64,000 nt of DNA from Pseudanabaena biceps (GTDB lineage Bacteria; Cyanobacteriota; Cyanobacteriia; Pseudanabaenales; Pseudanabaenaceae). Below the pieces are notes generated by a model that was given only the letters and a program-made list of their open reading frames with translations, searched no databases and was not told where the DNA came from. The stretch spans positions 91,856 to 155,855 of the forward strand of contig JAATWA010000005.1 of assembly GCA_013361095.1 (NCBI GenBank). Reading direction: 5' to 3'. Below are positions 17,260 through 28,100 of the stretch, one piece after another. The translations under genes and the position numbers were made by a program. Numbering within the stretch: position 1 is the first letter of the stretch; each line of letters begins with the position of its first letter.

Positions 17260-17940
17260 TCAAGCGTCAATTACAGGATAGAGACGGGCTAATTTAATCC
17301 GAGCATCTTCAGTAGTAAACTGCCAATTGCATTTACAAGCAAGAGCGTTTCTGCGATTTTCCCAAGCAGCAATCTCAGATTTCAAAGTTTCTTTGTCAGG
17401 AATACGACGGTCAAGACATTGACGCGACAAAACACTCAATTCAATCTCGGCAATATTCAACCAACTGCCATGCTTAGGAGTGTAATGGAACTCAAACTTG
17501 TCGAGAATGCGCCGTGCCTCAGCAGGAGGAAATGCTTTATACAAGGAAGACTTAACGTGGGTATTCAGATTATCCTGAGTCAGCCTAATTTCTTTAGCGT
17601 TAAGATAGCATTCATCGGCTAAATACTTCATCTGATGAGCATAGTCAACTTGAGTGCGGTGGTCTGTCACTTCCACATGTCGCCAACCAGCTAAAGGCTC
17701 GAAGAACATAAATAGATTGCACACACCCTGCCGTTGATATTCATGGTCATAACGTTCAGACTGTCCCGCTTCTATGGGTAGCGGCTGTCTAGTTTCCGAA
17801 ACTAATTGCTTGGAACTCTCATCAAAACAGACCACTGGGTAATCAGGGTCATAGGGTAGTTTGTACAATTCTAGAACATCTTCCATCTGACACATAAATT
17901 CAGCATTATGCTCAGGCGGAATTACCCAACATTCTTTCAA
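17260..17940 (-). CDS. IS630 transposase, catalytic part (orfB)
   Basis: 226 residues with the DDE domain: VVCFDESSKQLV, LTQDNLNTHVKSSLYK and FHYTPKHGSWLNIAEIELSV. It overlaps the upstream frame by four bases. A -1 shift at the T8 (A8 on the coding strand) at 17957-17964 would fuse the two into VLKKNELKPWLKECW, which reads like continuous IS630 transposase. Confidence 0.87.
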   Translation of the reverse strand: MKECWVIPPEHNAEFMCQMEDVLELYKLPYDPDYPVVCFDESSKQLVSETRQPLPIEAGQSERYDHEYQRQGVCNLFMFFEPLAGWRHVEVTDHRTQVDYAHQMKYLADECYLNAKEIRLTQDNLNTHVKSSLYKAFPPAEARRILDKFEFHYTPKHGSWLNIAEIELSVLSRQCLDRRIPDKETLKSEIAAWENRRNALACKCNWQFTTEDARIKLARLYPVIDA

Positions 17941-18419
17941 CCAAGGCTTAAGCTCGTTTTTTTTAGCACTTGCCTGACGCTTTCATGGGAAATACTGTCC
18001 ACATAGCCTAATGACACCATCTTGTCTGCTAACAAGCGTAATGTCCAACGACTGCTTCCTTCTGGGGCTTCTGAACAAGCAACGGCGATTAAATGCGCTT
18101 CTATTTCTCCGTCCAACTTTTTTGGGGAGTAAGTGCGCGGACGTGGATTCAATGCTGACTCTAATCCTTCTTCGACAAAGCGTTGACGCACTTGTTCGAT
18201 GGTGCTAACGCTGGTATCAAGCGCTATACTTATCGATTGATCTTTCCATCCTCCTTCTTCTCGGTTGATATCTGCTTTGAGCAGGATCTTGGCGTGATTT
18301 ATTTTGGCGGCGGCGGCTTTTCCTGTTTTTGTTAGCTCTTCTAAACTTTTTTGCTCTTCTTTTGTCAGTGATACTATATATTTCTTGGCTGGCATATTTT
18401 CAACTATTAGATCACCCAA
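17937..18419 (-). CDS. IS630 transposase, DNA-binding part (orfA)
   Basis: 160 residues with helix-turn-helix blocks: KLDGEIEAHLIAVACSEAP near the end and SISIALDTSVSTIEQVRQRF in the middle. It ends KKTSLSLG right after the A8 run. The frame and the sequence are the same in copy B (40771-41253), which suggests the two-frame arrangement is how the element works rather than damage. Confidence 0.85.
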   Translation of the reverse strand: MGDLIVENMPAKKYIVSLTKEEQKSLEELTKTGKAAAAKINHAKILLKADINREEGGWKDQSISIALDTSVSTIEQVRQRFVEEGLESALNPRPRTYSPKKLDGEIEAHLIAVACSEAPEGSSRWTLRLLADKMVSLGYVDSISHESVRQVLKKTSLSLG

Positions 18420-19543
18420 TTATTATCGGTTAATTTGTTGTTGACTGTCTACTAGGTTCCAATGGACCAACTGTAACAGCACTAGGTGTGGGAACATGGG
18501 CATGGGGAGATACCCTTTTTTGGGCTTATGGCAAGGATTTTGGAGCAAAGGATGTAGAGGAAGCTTTTCAAGCTTCGATGGATGCAGGGATCACCTTTTT
18601 TGATACTGCTGAAGTTTATGGTTTAGGGGAATCGGAACGTTTGATTGGTAAGTTTAGTAAGCAAACTTCGCAACCAATCCAAATCGCCACTAAGTATTTC
18701 CCACTGCCTTGGCGATGGAGTCAATCGTCAATAGTTGATGCTCTGACCTCTAGCCTAGAGCGTTTACAAACTTCACAAATTAGTCTTTATCAAATCCACT
18801 GGCCCTTAGAATTTATACTCAAGACCAAAGACTTTATGGAAGTCTTAGCGGATGAAGTTAAAAAAGGACGCATTCAATCGGTAGGTGTAAGTAATTACTC
18901 CGCAGCGCAGATGACTCTTGCTCATCAGTATCTTTCTGAAAAGGGAATTCCTCTCGCTGTAAATCAAGTTTCCTATTCTCTCTTAAACAAACAAATTGAA
19001 CAAAATGGAGTTCTCGAAAAGTCGCAACAATTGGGTGTGACGATTCTCACTTATAGTCCCCTTGCTCAAGGTTTACTTACTGGTAAATATACGCCAGAGA
19101 CCTTAAAGAACTTGCAAGGTGCGCGTCGTATTGATACTCGATTTAGTCCCCAAGGTTTACATAAACTTGAGCCTTTATTCTCAACCTTAAAAGAGCTTTC
19201 TGAAAAGTACGACAAAACCCCTGCACAAATTTCTTTGAATTGGTTAATATCTCAGGGAAATGTCATTCCTATCCCTGGGGCAAAGAATGCTAATCAAGCT
19301 AAACAAAACGCTGGTGCATTAGGTTGGTCTTTAACTAAAGAGGAAATTGAACTACTTCGTCAAAAAAGTAACTAAAGTTGTCCAAATAAAATTCAATAAA
19401 GTCAAAGCTTTTAACTATTGGAAATCCCTCAGCCTCCGTAGCATAATTTCCAGATCGGGACATAGTCAGGATACGTATAAAACAGTGCCACGAAGCTCTA
19501 AAGTCCTGACTATAAGATACTTTCAGGCATCAAACTTTTAAAG

Positions 19544-19700
19544 ATGAAGAGAAGCGACTCAAGTATTCTCGACTTAGTTGCCAGTGCGGTGATTTTTCAG
19601 AATACTGTGGATATTTCTACTGCGGTACGGTGTTTAGTTGAGGATGGTCATAAGGTTGACCGCGAATGCTTCAACATTTCGTGCCACTGTTTTACTCGTA
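19544..19700 (+). pseudogene. Tn3-family transposase remnant
   Basis: A short frame beginning MKRSDSSILDLVASAVIFQN, then TVDISTAVRCLVEDGHKVDR, matches the C-terminal NLL..AI.LWNTVY...A...L...G block of TnpA in Tn3-family transposons. The conserved HLSP region has decayed to NISCHC. No 38-bp Tn3 terminal repeat was found. It marks an old Tn3-type element at the left edge of the IS cluster. Confidence 0.65.
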
Positions 19701-19914
19701 TCCTGCTTACATGCCTAAACTATCTCTGCCATACCAGAATAGTCATAAGCCTCCAGATAGCCCAAGCAATAAAGCCTTAATTAACTCATGTTACGCAGAT
19801 AGAAAAGCGAGAGATTTGACTGGGATAAAATAGGCTGAGAAAGTATACTGGAGAAAGATTTGAGAATAGTTACTTCGTCAAAATGCAAGTAAGAGTAGCA
19901 AAAAGGATAAAAAC

Positions 19915-20203
19915 ATGAAAAAGGATATGTTAGATCTTTATAGCGACTACATAATAAGTTCTTTCGGGGCAACTACGGCTACAGGACTAGCTCGATGATT
20001 GGAAGGAGATATAAATCATGACGAAGTGACGCAATGGCTGGCGCACAAAGCGAGAACATCAGCCGAATTCTGGGGAAAAGCAAAACCATATGTACGCGAA
20101 ATTGAAAGTGCAGAAGGGGTACTAATCATCGATGACAGTATAGAGGAGAAACTGTATACAGACGAAACCGAGCAAATCTGCTGGCACTATGACCATAGTA
20201 AAG
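19915..20203 (+). pseudogene. IS701-family transposase 5' fragment
   Basis: Frame from ATG 19915 reads MKKDMLDLYSDYIISSFGAT, TATGLAR, then TGA (19996-19998), then LEGDINHDEVTQWLAHKART, GVLIIDDSIEEKLYTDE and ICWHYDHSKGE. The FGATTATGL, DDSI and CWHYDHSKG blocks are typical of IS701-family transposases. It is cut at 20204 by the IS256 end and carries the early TGA, so it is non-functional. Confidence 0.75.
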
Positions 20204-21529
20204 GAGAGTGTACAGTAAATTGTGTAAAGTCTAGGAAGTATACAGAGAGATAATCTAGACACACAATTACTAACACCAAAAAGATGAATATACGCAAAGA
20301 ATTGCTAGATGAATTGTTGCAAGAATGTAAAACTCCACCTGACCTATTCGGAGAAGGAGGAATCTTGAAACAACTGACGACCGCATTGGTGGAGCGAGCA
20401 TTGGAAGCAGAACTATCCACGCATCTGGTGTACAAGAAGCATGAATCCAGACCAGAAGGGCAAAGTAACAGTCGCAACGGCTATAGTCAGAAAAAGTGCA
20501 GGGGGACTTCGGCGTAGCGGAAATCGCCATACCCCGCGATCGCCAAGGAGAGTTTGAACCGCAGATGGTGAAGAAAGGACAAAGCCGATTGTCAGGACTA
20601 GACGAAAAGATCATCTCCTTGTATGCCAGAGGCATGAGTGTCAGGGATACCCAAGCCCAGTTGCAAGAAATGTATGGTGTCGAAGTATCACCGACACTAA
20701 TCTCCAATGTGACTGATGCGGTAATTGATGAGGTGAAGCAATGGCAAAATCGCCCTCTAGATGCAGTTTACCCGATCGTATTTATGGACTGTCTAGTCAT
20801 CAAAGTCCGAGACAATGGTCGGGTGATTAATAAGTCCCTGTACTTTGCCTTGGGGGTGAATATGGACGGGTACAAAGAATTATTGGGGATGTGGATTTCA
20901 CGATTGGGAAGGTGCGAAATTCTGGTTGTCAGTACTCACCGAAATTCACAACCGTGGGGTCAAGGATATTTTGATTGCTTGTGTCGATGGTTTAACTGGT
21001 TTTCCCAAGGCACTTGAAACGGTATTTCCCAAAACTCAAGTACAGTTGTGCATTGTTCACATGGTGCGTAACTCGGTCGCTTTTGTCCCCTGGCAACAAC
21101 GCAAGCAAGTCTGTGCTGACCTCAAGGCTATTTACAGTGCGGCAACTGAATCGGAGTCAGAGTTTAATCTCGAACTCTTTGCCGAAAAATGGGACAAGCA
21201 ATATCCGTCGATCTCCAAGTCTTGGCGCAGTCATTGGGCGAATATTATCCCCTTCTTTGCTTTCCCCCCTGAGATTCGCAGGGCAATTTATACCACCAAT
21301 GCGATTGAGTCAATGAATAGCAGTTTGCGGAAGGTGATTAAATCTCAACAGATTTTTCCCTCTGATGCTGCTGCTTTCAAGCTGGTTTATTTGGCGATGC
21401 GGAATATCTCGAAGAAGTGGACGATGCCGATTCGTGATTGGAAGCCCGCATTGAATCGCTTTGCTATCCTCTTCGAGGATCGTCTCCACATCTAGCTTCT
21501 AGACTTTACACATTTTACTTGACAGTCTC
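20204..21529 (+). mobile_element. IS256-family element, complete ends, 1,326 bp
   Basis: 29-bp imperfect terminal repeats (GAGAGTGTACAGTAAATTGT and its partner, read as GAGACTGTCAAGTAAAATGT from the right end). The right end lies inside a second, inverted IS256 copy, while the left end abuts an IS701 fragment. No matching target duplication is present, so a deletion or inversion followed insertion. Confidence 0.82.
20284..21495 (+). pseudogene. IS256-family transposase, two frameshifts
   Basis: The N-terminal frame (20284-20517) reads to NGYSQKKC and shifts because one C is missing relative to the second copy (CAGAAAAAGTGC against CAGAAAACAGTGC). The middle frame (20496-21017) covers DCLVIKVRDNG and ends after ELLGMWIS. 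The third frame (20926-21495) resumes at VLTEIHNRGVKDILIACVDG and includes the catalytic TTNAIESMNSSLRK. The second frameshift, in TTTCACGATTGGGAAGG, is shared with the other copy. Confidence 0.85.
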
Positions 21530-22417
21530 AGATTAAACTCTGCCTCCGATTCGGTCGCAGCACCATAAATCGCCTTGAGGTCAGCACAGACTTGCTTGCT
21601 TTGCTGCCAAGGCACAAAAGCCACTGAGTTTCTGACCATGTGGACAATGCACAACTGCACCTGAGTTTTAGGAAATACCGTTTCAATGGCATTGGGAAAA
21701 CCAGTCAAGCCATCGACACAGGCAATCAAAATGTCTTTGACCCCACGGTTGTGAATTTCGATGAGTACTGACAACCAGAATTTCGCACCTTCCCAATCGT
21801 GAAATCCACATCCCCAATAATTCCTTGTACCCGTCCATATTCACCGCCAGTGCAAAGTACAGGGATTTATTGATTACCTGACCATTGTCTCGGACTTTGA
21901 TGACTAGACAGTCCAGAAATACGATCGGGTAAACTGCATCTAGAGGGCGATTTTGCCATTGCTTCACCTCATCAATTACCGCATCAGTCACATTGGAAAT
22001 AAGCGTTGGTGATACTTCGACACCATACATTTCTTGCAACTGGGCTTGGGTATCCCTGACACTCATGCCTCTGGCATACAAGGAGATGATCTTTTCGTCT
22101 AGTCCTGACAATCGGCTTTGTCCTTTCTTCACCATCTGCGGTTCAAACTCTCCTTGACGATCGCGGGGTATGGCGATTTCCGCTATGCCGAAGTCCCCTT
22201 GCACTGTTTTCTGACTATAGCCGTTGCGACTGTTGCTTTGCCCTTCTGGTCTGGATTCATGCTTCTTGTACCCCAGATGCGTGGATAGTTCTGCTTCCAA
22301 TGCTCGCCCCACTAAGGCGGTAGTTAGTTGTTTGAGAATTCCTCCTTCTCCGAATAGGTCGGGTGGAGTTTTACATTCTTGTAGCAATTCATCTAGCAAT
22401 TCTTTGCGTATATTCAT
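21530..22417 (-). pseudogene. IS256-family transposase, truncated, one frameshift
   Basis: Frame one (22417-21683) encodes the N-terminal half, through NGYSQKTVQGDFGIAEIAIP, DCLVIKVRDNG and ELLGMWIS. It then loses frame in the same CACGATTGGGAAGG stretch as the first copy. The other frame (21774 downward) resumes with VLIEIHNRGVKDILIACVDG to CADLKAIYGAATESEAEF, then ends in the neighbouring terminal repeat. The shared frameshift means it arose before the copies separated, or is a programmed shift. Confidence 0.82.
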
Positions 22418-22497
22418 CTTTTTGGTGTTAGTAATTGTGTGTCTAGATTATCTCTCTGTATACTTCCCAGACTTTACACAATTTACTGTACACTCTC
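21530..22497 (-). mobile_element. IS256-family element, second copy, truncated at its 3' end
   Basis: The left terminal repeat of the element is complete at 22497. The other end stops at 21530 within the sequence TTTAATCT, where the first copy's terminus begins. About the last 360 bp, including the catalytic Glu region, are missing. The two copies form an inverted pair. Confidence 0.82.
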
Positions 22498-23509
22498 TTA
22501 GCCACATGGACTTAAACAGAGATTTTCCAGAATCATCAATACTCTCGATTCGCAATAAAGTAAAGGGAAACTTATGGGTGGGTGTAGCCTTCCCACCACG
22601 CATCAGCATATTCGCCCAAGCGGTAATCGTGACATTAACAATTCGTCCACGGCGATTTTCATATGAAAACTGGGTCACCGAACTTGGTTCATGCCATGTA
22701 TCTGGCTCTTTGAGCGCAAACCGCGCCCCATACCAAGTGGGATGTCCTTTGCCCACAGGTGTTTCGGAAATTACGGGACTTTGATAAAACACCCGATTAC
22801 TACGCGACCTTGCCACAGTTACGAGATTTTGGTGTTCTTGCAATGGCGATAGGAATTGTTTGTTGCCATAAGCGCTATCAACTGCGTTTACACATAATTC
22901 CTTATTCCAAGCTAATTTAGGGTTACTCAAAACCGCCTTCAGTTGCTCGATTCCTTTCTGATTACTGTTTGATTCTGTCAATATCCGACTCATGTCTAAG
23001 GGAATTGTCCATGGCGCGTCTCCTTCTTGTCGTTCGGGTATCACCGCCAACATCGAATAGTTGTGTCCGATTGTTATCGGTTTATTGCCTTTGATCTGCG
23101 TCGGTTGATATACCATTCCTCGATCTGCCAGTGTTTTGGCAAATTGACGCTCTAAGCTCGTGCAGTCTAGTCCTAACAGGTAAAATGGGCATTGCTCTGG
23201 TTTCTGTACTACCTCGGCTATCAATTCGAGTAATGGCATCTCTTCCTTCTCTCGCGGTTGGCTATCTTCTCCCTCACCATTTTCTACTTTTGATACTTCG
23301 CGAAATGACAATGCTCCTATGGCTTTGAATAGCGCACTGTGTCCTCGCCGAAATAGTGGATTCAAACTTAATTTCACGACACTGGCTGTCTTATTATTAC
23401 TACACAGTGCATCCAACAACTCCATGGTGCTGTCTGCTAAATTCTTGAATTGGCTGTGCAACTCGCCACGGAATTTTTGAAATTCTGTCTCTGTGACAAT
23501 TATTGCCAT
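22498..23509 (-). pseudogene. DDE transposase (IS4-like, family uncertain), C-terminus cut by IS256
   Basis: About 337 residues before the IS256 end. Sequence blocks are YLLGLDCTSLERQFAKTLAD, PITIGHNYSMLAV, VNAVDSAYGNKQFLSPL and a C-terminal WANMLMRGGKATPTH. Asp residues in LDCTS and VDSAYG look like the first two acids of a DDE site. Translation now runs on for about 16 IS-encoded codons. I cannot place it confidently in a named IS family. Confidence 0.7.
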
Positions 23510-23589
23510 AATGGGGGGAGGGATGATGATTTGTTTTTGGTTGAAACTCTCATTATCCCTTTTCGCTTAATGCCGATCTTTTTTGCTTC

Positions 23590-23790
23590 ATTCTTGTCCA
23601 AAGTCCAATAACCATTGGCGATAGTCCTAATGATGAAGCGATGTTTGAGCCTGATCTATTTCCAATCTCGGTCGGTGTGGCAAATGTTCGCCATTATCAA
23701 GACAAAATGCTGCATTTACCCAAATACGTTACTCAGGCTTCTGAGTTTGCTGGGTTTTCTGAGTTGGCAAAATTATTACTACAAAAATAA
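23590..23790 (+). pseudogene. HAD-family sugar-phosphatase 3' fragment
   Basis: The frame reads SPITIGDSPNDEAMFEPDLF, then PISVGVANVRHYQDKMLHLP and KYVTQASEFAGFSELAKLLL to TAA at 23788-23790. GDSPND is HAD motif IV and the tail resembles sucrose- or mannosylglycerate-phosphate phosphatases of cyanobacteria. Only about 65 C-terminal residues remain; the rest was lost at the transposon boundary upstream. Confidence 0.75.
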
Positions 23791-23821
23791 GAGGTGGCGC
23801 GAAGCGCCACCTCTTATTTTT
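23783..23821. terminator. 18-bp perfect stem with GCGAAGC apex
   Basis: AAAAATAAGAGGTGGCGC (23783-23800) pairs perfectly with 23804-23821 around GAA. It lies between the convergent HAD fragment and the metallopeptidase gene and has A- and T-tracts on both sides, so it could work in both directions. Confidence 0.75.
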
Positions 23822-23839
23822 TGGCAAAGCAATTACAAT

Positions 23840-24529
23840 TTAGCGATCGCCTCTCATCAATAACAATTGCACCAGTTGCAATGCTGCATAAATTGCTGTT
23901 GCTACATATGTCCATGCCGCCGCATTCAGCACACTCCGCGCACCCCGATTTTCATCGCCTTGCAAAATTCCTAGCTCGTCAATTAATTTCAAGGCGCGGC
24001 TTGATGCATCAAACTCAACGGGTAAGGTGGCGATGTGAAATAGGATCGCTCCTGCAAACAAAATAATGCCAAGGTTGATAAAAACAGTACTCAAGCTACC
24101 CAATGAGGTCAGAAATAGTCCTGCCATTACCATCAGTGGTCCAAAGTTTGCACCAATATTTGCCACGGGTACTAGCGATGCGCGGATATTCATAAATTGA
24201 TAGCCCCGTACATCTTGCAATACGTGACCGCATTCATGGGCGGCGATCGCGGCGGCAGCTAAAGATGATGATGCGTATACCGACTCTGATAATCGGACGG
24301 CTTTGGCGGATGGGTCGTAATGATCGGTTAGTTGTCCTTCGACTTGCTCAACGGTGACATCATAAATACCCATCCGTTCCAAGATCGTCTTAGCTACTTG
24401 TGCGCCTGTCATCCCCAGACTCGACTGGATTTCGGCATATTTGTCGTAGGTGGCCTTAACTCGTTGCTGCGCCCAAAACATCAAGATCATGCCTGGAATT
24501 AAAATCAGGTAGGAAGAATGAAAGTACAT
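23840..24529 (-). CDS. Zinc metallopeptidase, YugP family (membrane)
   Basis: 229 residues. The N-terminal hydrophobic segment (YLILIPGMILMFWAQQRV) is followed by the zinc motif AHECGHVLQD (HExxH) near residue 115. Two further membrane spans follow (FGPLMVMAGLFLTSLGSL and VFINLGIILFAGAILFHI), then PVEFDASSRALKLI, the family's C-terminal signature. The active site faces the membrane-proximal side. Substrate is unknown in this family. It looks intact. Confidence 0.88.
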   Translation of the reverse strand: MYFHSSYLILIPGMILMFWAQQRVKATYDKYAEIQSSLGMTGAQVAKTILERMGIYDVTVEQVEGQLTDHYDPSAKAVRLSESVYASSSLAAAAIAAHECGHVLQDVRGYQFMNIRASLVPVANIGANFGPLMVMAGLFLTSLGSLSTVFINLGIILFAGAILFHIATLPVEFDASSRALKLIDELGILQGDENRGARSVLNAAAWTYVATAIYAALQLVQLLLMRGDR

Positions 24530-25114
24530 AAACTTTTTTCCTTTAGTCAGTTCTACATCCCATTATCTCCCCACTGACTAAGCTTTTCATGGTAGTGAAA
24601 ACACTACTAACACTGGAAACCTTTATAAATGACATCATCTACATTTGCTCATTACTGTCTAATTTGTGTCACAGGTGACAGTATCTATGCTTGTCAGTAA
24701 AATTGAGGTTTATTTCAATAAAATTTTGTTCTTTTGTCGATCAGATCTTAAGCGATCGCTGTATGCTTAAATTGCAGTTTTTTATCTACAGGAGATTACT
24801 TAGCTTGTTTTCCCCTTCAAACACAAAAAAGCCAGTGACGGCAAACCACTAGCTTTCTTGTAAACCCGAAGGTTTTTAAATTTAATATCCAGGAATGGAC
24901 AGATGTTGCTTTGACGGGCAATTTTGTTCAACGCTTTCTTATATCTTAACGCAAGATATAAGTTTAGCAACAGTTTTTGCTGCAAATTTTTTTAAATTTT
25001 GCAAAAAGCAATTATTGATTATCGAACTGAATTCAAAAAGTCTGTCTATTTCCTGATTGAAATCGCTACAACCCTCGCAATCAGGACAATTGAGATGTTT
25101 TTAAAGTCACAAGA
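24530..25114. other. AT-rich intergenic region upstream of the replication gene, with inverted repeats
   Basis: No convincing gene. It contains TGTCACAGGTGACA (24667-24680), a 10-bp inverted repeat CTTATATCTT/AAGATATAAG with a five-base spacer (24938-24962), and an A/T-rich stretch at 24980-25030. Its place before a plasmid replication protein makes a replication origin possible, but I found no tandem iterons. Confidence 0.4.
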
Positions 25115-25154
25115 CTTGTGGGAGGAGATATATCTAATGATCTCATCCCACAAG
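25115..25154 (+). promoter_or_regulatory. Hairpin in the leader of the replication gene
   Basis: CTTGTGGGA (25115-25123) pairs with TCCCACAAG (25146-25154), and after one mismatch GAGAT pairs with ATCTC around a ten-base loop. It lies 20 bases before the ATG at 25175. It could be an operator bound by the replication protein or an RNA structure affecting expression. Confidence 0.5.
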
Positions 25155-25174
25155 CTCATTGGAGGTCAGAATTA

Positions 25175-28100
25175 ATGATCTCTTTAAATAACCAGTATTC
25201 TTCTAGAAAGTTTTCACCAACTAAATCAAATAATCCTTGCCCGATCTGCGATGACATCAAAGGTAAATGTCGAATTGCTTCGGATAATCAAGATTTTGTC
25301 CTCTGCATGACTCATCCGAGTGATGTCGATCTGGCTGATTGGAAATATCTTGGCGAAACCAATGGCAGTTATTTTGCGGGTAAGTATGTCCGCAAGCGTC
25401 CTGAGTCTGATTCTGAGCGCCAAGAACGTCGTGACAGGAACTTAAAACTGCGGATTGCTCAACAAAAGGCAAAGAGAGACAATCTTGCTAAGTTGCCTGA
25501 TGATGTCCAACGCAATCGCCTTTATCAAAATTATTTACAAAAACTTGATTTAGATAGTTTAGATAAAGCCGATTTAACAAGTCGGGGCTTGTCTGAAACA
25601 GAAATTAGACATTTAGAAGCTAAATCAACTAATTCTGGCTATATTCTCCCAATTAAGAATCCTCAAGGACAAATTCTTGGTTTTCAAATCCGTTTACGCG
25701 ATGCTACATCAGGACGCTATCGATGGCATAAACCTTTTTGGATCTCGGCTCAACAACAAAATGGGGAGTTACCTCTTGCTTTTCATGGCGATATTCAGGT
25801 TGATTGTCAGCGTGTTGTCTTAGTCGAAGGTACTGGTGTTAAGCCCTATTTGGCTGCAAAGTTGCGTAATTGTGTGGCGATCGGGGCTTCGGGAGGTCAG
25901 TTTGTCGCTAGTAAAGAAACTTTACAGAGTTACTTTGATGCGATTGGGGCTAATCCTGAGTTAACTAGGTTGGAATATGCGATCGATGCGGGTGACATTG
26001 CTAATCCGTCAGTCATGCGCCGCCATGAGAAAAATCTTGATTTCTTAAGTGAGCTAGATTTTGCAGTTGATGTTCTCTGGTGGGGTCAGGTTGTCAAAAC
26101 GGATGATGATATTGATGAGTTATCTAGTGAGGCAGCTATTCAGCTTTTGACGGTTGAGCAGTTTTTCCAGATTGCTAATTACCACCCCAAGCCTAAGTTT
26201 TCGCCATTCCAATGGTTAAAAGATAAGATTTTTCCGAAGAAGACTGCTAAGGGTTTTACTAATAAGGTTGATCGATCGCTTCAACCTGCTATACCCAAAT
26301 TTGAATATGACTCAGGAACAAGACTCGATACTTGGCGCGATTCGTTATTAACTCATAAACATATTCTTGATGCTTCGGCAACTGGTACGGGCAAAAGTTA
26401 TGATGCGGGGCGCTTACGTCCTGATTTATTTGATGCTGTTGATCGCGTTATCTATATATCTACTGATTCTCGCAATGTCACTACTCCCACTTTGCAAGAT
26501 TGGGAAATTCTTCCTGCTCGTCACAATGGCTTGACTCATAAATCGGGTAAGTTACGCCGTGTTAAGCATGGTGAAACTGTTCATACTCAGGCTAATTGCT
26601 CGCGGACTGGGGCGATCTCGGCTCTGCGGGATAAGGCGATTGCAGATACTAAGATTATTTGTGAGACTTGTCCTTTGCTTAATGCTTGTCGTGGTTCTAG
26701 TGGTGATGGTTTTGGGTTTAAGCATCAGAGGGCGATCGCTTTTAATTCTAAGATCTTGAGATCTCATCCTGCTAGTTTGCCTAGTCATGATGAGTTTGAT
26801 TACTCAAAGACTATTTTAGTCTGGGAAGAAGTGTCCGAAAGTTTGACAACGATGCGTCAGATTTCGGTTGGTCGTGAGGATGTGGATCGGGCGATCGCTG
26901 TGATTTCTCGCGCTAATCTTGACCATAAGCAACAATTTATTGATGTGCTGAATAACTTGCATGGTTTGTTGGGAGATAAGTCCTATCATGGTCTGGATTT
27001 TCATGGAATTAAGTCGGCTATTCCTGAAATTATTGATACAACTTTACTGGCGGATTTGCTGAAACCTGATCTATCAATTCTGGATACAGTTGATGGAATT
27101 GCTGATTCTGAGTTTGAAAATGCTCAGGGTAAGGATAAGAGGGAGTTGGCTAAGTTTCATGCTTTGCTAAAACAATCAACTACTCTCCATTCTGATGAAA
27201 TTAAGCAAAGGATTGACCGTGAGGTTTTAAAACAATGGTTGGTGGAGTTTTTGGATATTCTTTCTGGGACTATTTCCCATGGTGATTTACATATTCAATA
27301 TGAAAGGTTAACGGTTTCTTTGGGTGATTCTCGGTTGCGGGAGATCGCTCATAGGTCAGTGGCCAATCTTTATTTGGATGCCACGGTTGATGTGACAGAT
27401 CTAGAAATGCGGCTCAATGCTCCTGTTTTTAAAATTAAGCAAGCGGGTGAGTTAGTGATGCCTCAGATTTTTCAGGTGCATAATCTGGGGCGTTTGGGTT
27501 TGCAGCGTCGTGATACTCAGACGACTAAGGTTGAGGCGATTATTAATCATTTAACTAGTCTTGATCCCACTACTAGGGTGATTGATTTTAAAAAGTTTGC
27601 CAAGTCGGATACTCATGGTTTCTGGTTCCGCGATTCTCGTGGTTCTAATGATTTTAAAGGTGCGAAGACTTTTGTGATTGTTGGCACTCCCTGCGCCAAT
27701 ATTGCCATGCTTCGTGCTGATTATGTAGCAATGACAGGCTTACACCCAATTGAGAAAGATCCTGATTTTGCAGCGTTTGTGGATCGCCATATTTTGGCTA
27801 CTGTCCAGCAGTGTTTTGGCAGAAAGGCGGGCGATCGCTTTCAAGATGGTGACGTTATTTACTTTTTGTCAGATTTTGATTTGGGTGATATGCCCCATAC
27901 GCTTATCAAATCTGGTGATATCACTGCTGAGGCGATGTCTAATTTGGAGCTTTTGCAACTTAAGGTAGCTCAGGTGATTGATTCTGTTGCCGATGGTGGG
28001 TTTGATTTGCTCAATGCTTCTCAACGACAGCTATGCCAGTATTTTGATATTTCCCGTGGTGCTTTGCTACATCATTTTGATTGGATCAATTCGTTATTAG

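Larger units (their letters stand above)
17252..18452 (-). mobile_element. IS630-family element, 1,201 bp, copy A
   Basis: Ends are TAGTAGA-type inverted repeats at a CTAG target with TA duplicated (17250-17251 and 18453-18454). The same 1,201-bp element is at 40738-41938 in opposite orientation. It encodes two overlapping frames joined at an A8 run. Confidence 0.9.
17234..19375 (+). pseudogene. Aldo/keto reductase split after codon 6 by IS630
   Basis: ATG at 17234 encodes MQTTKL, then the IS630 enters at a CTAG site. Joining 17251 to 18455 gives MQTTKLGSNGPTVTALGVGT and an open frame to 19375, 312 residues. Family motifs are present: AGITFFDTAEVYGLGESERL (catalytic Asp and Tyr), the HWPLE block, SVGVSNYSAAQM and IPIPGAKNANQ. 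The enzyme class reduces carbonyls with NADPH. As it stands, translation could begin only at internal codons such as the GTG at 18488, which would lack the first strand. Confidence 0.9.

Noticed and set aside
24800..24985. 61-codon minus-strand frame before the replication gene
   Set aside because: No ribosome-binding site or recognisable sequence; the region holds inverted repeats that better explain it.
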